A stretch of DNA of 9,679 nt, taken from Planctomycetota bacterium (lineage in GTDB: Bacteria; Planctomycetota; Planctomycetia; Planctomycetales; Planctomycetaceae). Location of the stretch: the NCBI GenBank assembly GCA_023429275.1, contig JAEYWB010000826.1:1-9679 (forward strand), in the 5' to 3' direction. Numbering within the stretch: position 1 is the first letter of the stretch; the number at the start of each line of letters is the position of its first letter. The position numbers and the translations under genes were made by a program. This document shows, in pieces, positions 4,849-9,679 of this stretch. Below the pieces are notes generated by a model. It ran no database searches, was not told where the DNA came from, and worked only from the letters and a program-made list of their open reading frames with translations.

Positions 4849-6810
4849 ATGCCACAACTCGGTGCCAGCGAAAGTATTCGGAGCGTCCTTCTTGAGACGC
4901 GTCAGTTCCCCCCGCCGGCTGATTTCGCCTCGCAGGCCGTGATCCGCTCCGAAGAGCAGTATCAGGAAATGTGGAACCGGGCGAAGGACGACCCCGCCGG
5001 TTTCTGGGGCGAACTCGCCACCGAGAACCTGCAGTGGTCGAAACCCTTCGACAAGGCGTGTGAAGGGACGATGCCCGCCACGAAGTGGTTCGTCGGCGGA
5101 AAGATCAACGCCTGCGAGAACTGCGTCGATCGTCATGCCGCGACGTGGCGAAAGAACAAGGCTGCGATCATCTGGGAAGGCGAACCGGGAGACACCCGCG
5201 TCCTGACCTACGGCGACCTCCAGCGCGAGGTCGCAAAGTTCGCAAACGTCCTCAAGCAGCTGGGCGTCGGGACCGGGGACCGGGTCACGCTCTACATGCC
5301 GATGATTCCCGAGCTGACGATCGCCATGCTCGCCTGCGCCCGGATCGGTGCGACGCACTCGATCATCTTCGGCGGCTTCTCCGCCGATGCGGTCGCCGAC
5401 CGGAACGATGACGCGCAGTCGAAGGTCGTCGTCACCGCCGACGCGGGATGGCGCCGCGGGAAAGAGGTTCCTCTCAAGTCGGCCGTCGACGAAAGCCTCG
5501 CGAAGCCGTCGAGCGTCCAAAAGGTCGTTGACGTCCGCCGGACGGGATCCCCCGTCAACATGGTCCCGGACCGCGCCTACTGGTGGCACGACCTCATGGC
5601 GAAAGCCTCGGCCGACTGCGATCCGGTCCCGGTCGACGCCGAGCATCCGCTGTTCATCCTCTACACGTCCGGCTCGACCGGGAAGCCGAAGGGAGTGCTC
5701 CATACGACGGGGGGCTACCTGCTCGGGACGATGATGTCGACCCGCTGGGTCTTCGACCTCCGGGAGGAAGACACCTACTGGTGTACCGCCGACATCGGTT
5801 GGATCACCGGGCACAGCTACATCTGCTACGGCCCCCTGTCGAACGGAGCGACCGTCGTCATGTACGAAGGGGCTCCGAACTGGCCGGACAACGGGCGGTT
5901 CTGGGAGATTATCGAGAAGTACAAGGTCTCGATCTTCTACACCGCTCCCACCGCCATCCGGGCGTTCATCAAGTGGGGCGATGAATGGCCGCAGAAGCAT
6001 GACCTGTCGTCGCTACGGCTCCTCGGGTCGGTCGGCGAGCCGATCAACCCCGAAGCCTGGATGTGGTACCACAAGATCATCGGTGCGGAACGCTGCCCGA
6101 TCGTCGATACGTGGTGGCAGACCGAGACCGGCGCGATCATGATCAGCCCGCTCCCCGGTATCACGAGCACGAAGCCCGGCTCCTGCACGAGGCCGCTCCC
6201 GGGGGTTGTTCCCGACATCGTGACGAAGAGCGGGAAGCCGCTCGGCGCGAACGAGGGTGGACTCCTGGTCATGAAGCAGAGCTGGCCGAGCATGCTCCGC
6301 ACCCTTTACGGCGACCACGACCGCTTCCTGAAGACCTACTTTGCCGACATCGACGGGTGTTACTTCGCCGGCGACGGGGCCCGCCGCGACGAAGACGGCT
6401 TCTACTGGGTGATGGGACGCGTCGACGACGTGCTGAACGTCTCCGGCCACCGGCTGTCCACGATGGAGGTCGAGAGCGCACTCGTGTCGCACCCCCTCGT
6501 CGCTGAAGCGGCGGTCGTCGGGTTTCCGCATGAGATCAAGGGGGAAGGGATCTGCTGCTTCGTGATTCCCAAGGGACAGACTCCGGAAGACTCTGCCAAG
6601 CAGGATCTGATCAATCACGTCCGCAAGCACATCGGCGCCCTGGCAACTCCCGACCAGATCCGCTTCACCAGCGCACTGCCGAAGACCCGCAGCGGCAAGA
6701 TCATGCGGCGGCTCCTCCGCGACATCGCGGCAGGCAAGCAGTCGACGGGGGACACCACGACCCTCGAAGACTACACCGTGCTCGCCAAGCTGCGGGACGA
6801 AGACGAGTAG
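4849..6810 (+). CDS. acs: Acetyl-CoA synthetase (AMP-forming)
   Basis: It activates acetate with ATP to acetyl-AMP and then forms acetyl-CoA, in the cytoplasm. Its 653 residues match the usual length. The N-terminal ACS domain includes [20 protein letters not shown] (about 38-57) and [17 protein letters not shown] (80-96). The ATP-binding loop [10 protein letters not shown] is at 273-282. DTWWQTETG at 420-428 carries the Trp that, in this family, restricts the pocket to acetate. The ATP/hinge region runs from [16 protein letters not shown] to [13 protein letters not shown] (about 505-535). PKTRSGK near the C terminus holds Lys617, the catalytic lysine that protein acetylation switches off in relatives. 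The ATG at 4849 is chosen because GGGGAG lies 9 bases upstream; the in-frame ATG at 4822 adds nine Arg-rich residues and has no such site. It is transcribed alone, divergent from the 55-residue gene and convergent with the DUF1571 gene. No acetyltransferase or deacetylase gene is nearby. Confidence 0.97.
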   Translation: MPQLGASESIRSVLLETRQFPPPADFASQAVIRSEEQYQEMWNRAKDDPAGFWGELATENLQWSKPFDKACEGTMPATKWFVGGKINACENCVDRHAATWRKNKAAIIWEGEPGDTRVLTYGDLQREVAKFANVLKQLGVGTGDRVTLYMPMIPELTIAMLACARIGATHSIIFGGFSADAVADRNDDAQSKVVVTADAGWRRGKEVPLKSAVDESLAKPSSVQKVVDVRRTGSPVNMVPDRAYWWHDLMAKASADCDPVPVDAEHPLFILYTSGSTGKPKGVLHTTGGYLLGTMMSTRWVFDLREEDTYWCTADIGWITGHSYICYGPLSNGATVVMYEGAPNWPDNGRFWEIIEKYKVSIFYTAPTAIRAFIKWGDEWPQKHDLSSLRLLGSVGEPINPEAWMWYHKIIGAERCPIVDTWWQTETGAIMISPLPGITSTKPGSCTRPLPGVVPDIVTKSGKPLGANEGGLLVMKQSWPSMLRTLYGDHDRFLKTYFADIDGCYFAGDGARRDEDGFYWVMGRVDDVLNVSGHRLSTMEVESALVSHPLVAEAAVVGFPHEIKGEGICCFVIPKGQTPEDSAKQDLINHVRKHIGALATPDQIRFTSALPKTRSGKIMRRLLRDIAAGKQSTGDTTTLEDYTVLAKLRDEDE

Positions 6811-6821
6811 GACAGTTCTCT

Positions 6822-6867
6822 GTCGTCAGCAGTCAGTGCCCGCGAACTTCGCTTCCGGACTGACGAC
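6822..6867. repeat. Inverted repeat GTCGTCAG ... CTGACGAC after acs
   Basis: Eight perfect pairs (6822-6829 with 6860-6867) enclose a 30-base loop just after the acs stop codon. The loop begins with AGTCAGT-like sequence that offers alternative pairing with the same right arm. No T run follows. It may be part of the acs 3' end structure. Confidence 0.4.
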
Positions 6868-6903
6868 TTGAAACTGATGACAGATAACTCGTCCAGGAAC
6901 GCA

Positions 6904-6940
6904 GACGCCGGTCGACCTCTGAGAGGAGTCGACCGGCGTC
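6904..6940. terminator. 13-bp hairpin between convergent acs and DUF1571 gene
   Basis: GACGCCGGTCGAC (6904-6916) pairs perfectly with GTCGACCGGCGTC (6928-6940) around an 11-base loop. It lies 94 bases after the acs stop and 35 bases after the DUF1571 stop on the other strand. Neither flank has a T run, so strict intrinsic termination is doubtful. Its place between converging genes fits a bidirectional terminator or an RNA end-protecting hairpin. Confidence 0.6.
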
Positions 6941-6974
6941 CGTGCACAACCAGGTGAGCGAGACATGAAATCGC

Positions 6975-8096
6975 TTACTCGGCCGTGTCCTCCTTGTCTT
7001 CCTGCTTGTCGTTGCTCGCGAGATCCTGCTTGATCCGCATCGAGTACCGCCGGTTGGTCGGGTCGAAGTCCGAGGCGACGACTTCCGTAGAGGGCTCGAT
7101 GTCGGTGTAGCTGTAGAGCTCGATCATCGAATCTTCGTCCGACGTCTCCTTGTCGCCGATCCAGCCGGTATTCCGGACCCAGATCGGGAGGTTGAGCTCA
7201 GGATCGATGATCACGTCGAACTTGTGGTACACCGGATGAGCGTCGGGCGAGGCGTATTCGCCGCTGAACCGATGGCACAGCTTCCCTTCGAATGTGACGT
7301 TCGGCTCGAACTGACATGTCATGTCGGGCTTCTTCTGCAGATCGCTCATCTGCTGATCGACGATCTTGCGGGCCAGGGCGGTCAGGCCGACCGACGTGAT
7401 CTGATACCGCGACTGGGCCAGAGCCTCGTCCCCATCGATATCGAACTGCAGGACCCCGCAGAGCCGGCCGGCGACTCCCCCCGGCTGGACCAGCAGCTTG
7501 CCATCATATTTCTCTTCGGAGTAGATCGCCTGCTGCCCCTTCAGCCCTGACCGCCACTTCATGTAGACCTGGAGAGGCTCGTGAGCCAGCTTAAGGTCGA
7601 TCTCTTCCCCTTCATGAAGGGTGCCGCCGATCCGCTCCTGCTTGAAGAACTTTGCCGTGTAGGAGGGATGCTTTTCGAACTCGGCGACCCCCTGCTTGAG
7701 GAGCGCCGCACAGACGCTGAGTGCCCGCTCGCCGGTCAGGCGTTCGTCGGTCAGGACGGGAGTCGGAACAACCGGCTCCGTGCTCGGTGTCGAGTCCAGG
7801 GCAACGGAGGCTTTCGTCGGAGCCCCTTCCGGCAGGGCCGCGGCAGACGCGACCGAGGCGGAGGAGGCTGCGGGGAGCGAATCTCCATCAAGCCGCTGCG
7901 GAGTCCTGATGAACAGGAACGCCACCATTGCCAGGGAGAGAGACATGACGCCGGTCGCTTCGCGCCAGTTGCTCGGGGTTGAGTTCGCCAGCGTCCTGCG
8001 GCGCGCCGAGAGAAAATCCTGCAGCGGGCCTCGCCTGATCGCCGTTGTCCCTCGCGTTGCGACCGCCCCTCCGAAGTAAGCTGCTTGCGGGTTCAT
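6975..8096 (-). CDS. Membrane-anchored DUF1571 protein, LolA-like
   Basis: The start ATG at 8096-8094 has GGAGG five bases upstream (8106-8102). A GTG further up at 8114 is less likely. The 373 residues comprise a basic cytoplasmic N terminus (1-48, with several Arg including RRR at 32-34), one membrane segment (about 49-64, GVMSLSLAMVAFLFIR), an Ala/Ser/Pro/Thr-rich linker (about 73-115) and the DUF1571 domain (about 120-345). Within it are YTAKFFKQERIGG (146-158), PLQVYMKW (174-181), GQQAIYSEEKYDGKLLV (187-203) and CHRFSGEY (274-281). DUF1571 proteins are common in planctomycetes and, from their pattern of long beta strands, are thought of as LolA/LolB-like, which bind lipids or lipoproteins in the periplasm; the substrate here is unknown. 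The acidic, Asp/Glu/Lys-rich tail (LASNDKQEDKEDTAE, 359-373) is probably disordered. It is transcribed alone. The family call is firm; the role is inferred. Confidence 0.88.
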   Translation of the reverse strand: MNPQAAYFGGAVATRGTTAIRRGPLQDFLSARRRTLANSTPSNWREATGVMSLSLAMVAFLFIRTPQRLDGDSLPAASSASVASAAALPEGAPTKASVALDSTPSTEPVVPTPVLTDERLTGERALSVCAALLKQGVAEFEKHPSYTAKFFKQERIGGTLHEGEEIDLKLAHEPLQVYMKWRSGLKGQQAIYSEEKYDGKLLVQPGGVAGRLCGVLQFDIDGDEALAQSRYQITSVGLTALARKIVDQQMSDLQKKPDMTCQFEPNVTFEGKLCHRFSGEYASPDAHPVYHKFDVIIDPELNLPIWVRNTGWIGDKETSDEDSMIELYSYTDIEPSTEVVASDFDPTNRRYSMRIKQDLASNDKQEDKEDTAE

Positions 8097-8205
8097 GATG
8101 ACCTCCGCTTCCACCAGTAAAGACTTGTGTTTCCGTCTGTTTTTGAACTTCGATCAGGGGGTATTCGACAGTTGGGCAAACCCCGTGCCACGGCAACAGC
8201 GGGCA

Positions 8206-8219
8206 TTTCGCAAGCGAAA
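8206..8219. repeat. Dyad TTTCGC-AA-GCGAAA upstream of the DUF1571 gene
   Basis: A 6+6 inverted repeat with a 2-base centre lies about 110 bases ahead of the DUF1571 start. It could be a regulatory site. A dyad of this size is expected by chance a few times in this window. Confidence 0.25.
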
Positions 8220-8244
8220 ACACTAGGAGTGACCAGCTGACTGC

Positions 8245-8490
8245 TCAGTCGGTCGCTGGCGGACCAGATTCTGATGGGTATCGATTCAGCGCGTTGGGCG
8301 GGGAACCCGGCAACATGGGAGCAGAGCCACGGAGCGGCTCGTCGCGCAATCGAACAGCTACCGTTTTGTCGTTGCCGCCCGTCGCGATTCGCCGGCCATC
8401 AGGGCTGAATGCGACACTCCATACGTCCGCTGTATGTCCTCTGAGGGCGAGGAGTTCCTGGCTAATCTCGACGTCCCACACAATCGCTAA
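8245..8490 (-). pseudogene. Relic of a WD40-repeat protein gene
   Basis: On the minus strand the reading AIVWDVEISQELLALRGHTA continues through DVWSVAFSPDGRRIATGGND to KTV. This is an unmistakable WD40 pattern: the WD end of one blade, the GH dipeptide, and the S-V-A-F-S-P-D-G and G-G-N-D-K-T-V strands of the next. After this the sequence does not give the expected V-W-D but VRLRDEP and an unrelated Pro/Ser-rich tail to a TGA at 8245. No further blades exist upstream, because the DUF2252 gene ends at 8565 and only 75 bases lie between. Intact WD40 propellers need about seven blades, so one and a half blades cannot fold as a normal propeller. There is no start codon with a ribosome binding site at the right place; the open frame continues to an ATG at 8568 inside the neighbour. 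I read it as the C-terminal remnant of a larger gene broken by deletion when the DUF2252 gene came to lie next to it. Confidence 0.7.
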
Positions 8491-8564
8491 AGCGGCAGTT
8501 GGACCGAGCGATAGCGGAGCCCGGAGCAGCCCCGCCCGCAGGGCAACGCCGAAACCACCGCTTC

Positions 8565-9679
8565 TCAAACCAAATCTTCCTCCACCAACGCTACGACCTT
8601 CCCCGCCTTCACTGCTGCCACCAGTGCTGCATGATCTTTCTCATTCTGGTCAGCGTACGCGACAGCGAATTCACCGACCGCCTGGTCGAAATCATCCGCC
8701 TTGCCGAGGTAGCCGCTGATCAGTGCCGCATCGCCGGACCTGGCATGGGCGTGAGCCAGAGTCCGTCCACACATTTCGGCGTAGAGCAGCGACTCTTTGG
8801 CCGAGGCGCCTTCCTCAATTCGCGCGGACATCTTCATGTCCCTGAGCTGGCGAATGAAGAAGTCGCGGCCGTAGCGGCCACGCGTCCATCCCAGAAAAAT
8901 GTCGCTGGCGGACTGCATCAGGCGTTGCCCCACGACGACGCGTTGGCCGTGGTTGTCATACTGACTCTTGCCCGCATACGGCTCCAGCACGGAGGGACAG
9001 GCCTGTTTGAATTGCAGCAGCAAAGGATGATTCTCTGCGGACAGAAACAATCCCACAAAGCAGAGTGTGCCCACGCTGCCGATGCCGACCGCTTTCACCA
9101 CAATGTCTTCCAGGCTGTACCGGTCAAACAGGACACGGCGCTCGTCCGGCAGGGATAAGCGGTATTGGTCCAGGGCTTCCTGGACGATGGCGTGATGTTC
9201 CGGCTCGCGCTCTTTCGTGACATGGAACATGCCCGGCGGTTGATCGACCAGACGCCGTCGCCCTCCCACCTCCTCGCTGATCTGGGGATAAAGATACTCG
9301 CTGATGCGATGCCGGGCCTTGGCGATGACAGCCTTCCTCTTCTCCCGGGTCTTGGCATCGGGTGCCGAATCGATCATCGTCCGGGCATCCAGGCGGTGGT
9401 ACCAGACGTCCAGCGGACTCATCTTCGAGAATTCCCGCAACTGCTCCCGGTAGGCGCGAACGCACTCAATTGCGGCAGTTCGGGCTTGCTTGTCGGTGAG
9501 TTGGATATCGCGTGCGGCGACGGCGAAGCTGACCACCAGGCGCTTGACGTCCCACTCCCACGGTGCGGGGAGAGTTTCGTCGAAATCGTTGATGTCGAAG
9601 ATCAGGTTGCGCTCGGGCGTTGCGAACAGGCCGAAGTTCAGCAGGTGGCAGTCGCCACAGGCCTGGACCCGTATTCCGG
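8565..9679 (-). CDS. DUF2252 family protein, N terminus outside window
   Basis: The frame is open from the right edge (370 residues visible) and ends at TGA 8567-8565. The first visible residues carry CGDCHLLNFGLFATPERN (7-24) and IFDINDFDE (26-34), then PWEWDVKRLVVSFAVAARD (39-57). The C-terminal half has GQRLMQSASDIFLGWTRGR, DFFIRQLRDMK and LAHAHARSGDAALISGYLG, then YADQNEKDH. These are hallmarks of DUF2252, a bacterial family of unknown function. The GD-H-x2-NFG and D-x-NDFDE motifs look like the catalytic loop and metal-binding motif of aminoglycoside-phosphotransferase-type kinases, so a kinase-like fold is plausible; this is inference. A GTG at 9536 could be mistaken for a start, but the conserved motifs upstream show the gene continues past the window. 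About the first 80-100 residues are missing. The gene sits directly upstream of a WD40 relic on the same strand. No signal peptide can be judged. Confidence 0.9.
   Translation of the reverse strand, partial: GIRVQACGDCHLLNFGLFATPERNLIFDINDFDETLPAPWEWDVKRLVVSFAVAARDIQLTDKQARTAAIECVRAYREQLREFSKMSPLDVWYHRLDARTMIDSAPDAKTREKRKAVIAKARHRISEYLYPQISEEVGGRRRLVDQPPGMFHVTKEREPEHHAIVQEALDQYRLSLPDERRVLFDRYSLEDIVVKAVGIGSVGTLCFVGLFLSAENHPLLLQFKQACPSVLEPYAGKSQYDNHGQRVVVGQRLMQSASDIFLGWTRGRYGRDFFIRQLRDMKMSARIEEGASAKESLLYAEMCGRTLAHAHARSGDAALISGYLGKADDFDQAVGEFAVAYADQNEKDHAALVAAVKAGKVVALVEEDLV

Noticed and set aside
4432..6000. A 522-codon open frame on the minus strand, opposite acs
   Set aside because: It is antisense to a certain acs gene, Arg/Pro/Gly-rich and without any family motif. 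High GC and the codon bias of acs keep this complementary frame open.
9095..9536. A GTG at 9536 as start of the DUF2252 gene, and overlapping frames in this region
   Set aside because: The conserved GD-C-H-NFG and NDFDE motifs lie upstream of 9536 in the same frame, so the gene continues past the right edge. The other frames are shadows.

Overview
The window is GC-rich, about 60% by eye. Its gene content points to a member of the Planctomycetes (Planctomycetota). The main clues are a membrane-anchored DUF1571 protein, a short prepilin-like protein with the DEAGFIVSAELVLVA-type segment, a secreted proline-rich protein of a kind I associate with this phylum, and sparse genes in mixed orientation with long spacers. 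No plasmid, phage, IS, tRNA, rRNA or CRISPR signal was seen. The family assignments come from motif reading, not from a search.

Layout. The first 64 bases hold the start of a minus-strand secreted or lipid-exposed protein that runs off the left edge. After a 482-base divergent spacer comes a plus-strand 92-residue Flp/prepilin-like protein (547-825), closed by a strong intrinsic terminator (905-941). Two secreted proteins of unknown function, 312 and 168 residues, follow on the minus strand as a likely two-gene operon (2508 down to 999). A 681-base gene-poor spacer then contains a 13-bp terminator hairpin with no obvious gene in front of it and a cluster of overlapping inverted repeats. It leads into a class I mannose-6-phosphate isomerase on the plus strand (3190-4326).

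A 55-residue helical protein (4604 down to 4437) is divergent from acetyl-CoA synthetase acs (4849-6810). acs has a good Shine-Dalgarno and a plausible sigma70-type promoter. A perfect 13-bp hairpin separates acs from the convergent DUF1571 gene (8096 down to 6975). The right end holds a relic of a WD40-repeat gene (about 8490-8245) and, just upstream of it, a DUF2252 protein (9679 down to 8565) whose N terminus lies outside the window.

How the genes fit together. ManA links fructose-6-phosphate and mannose-6-phosphate, supplying sugar for glycans or allowing mannose use. Acs activates acetate to acetyl-CoA. Both are core carbon metabolism, but they are not co-transcribed. The secreted pair, the prepilin-like protein and the DUF1571 protein all belong to the cell envelope or periplasm. 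I see no single coherent new pathway. The best leads are the secreted pair, the orphan terminator with alternative hairpins upstream of manA, the 55-residue protein divergent from acs, and the WD40 relic.
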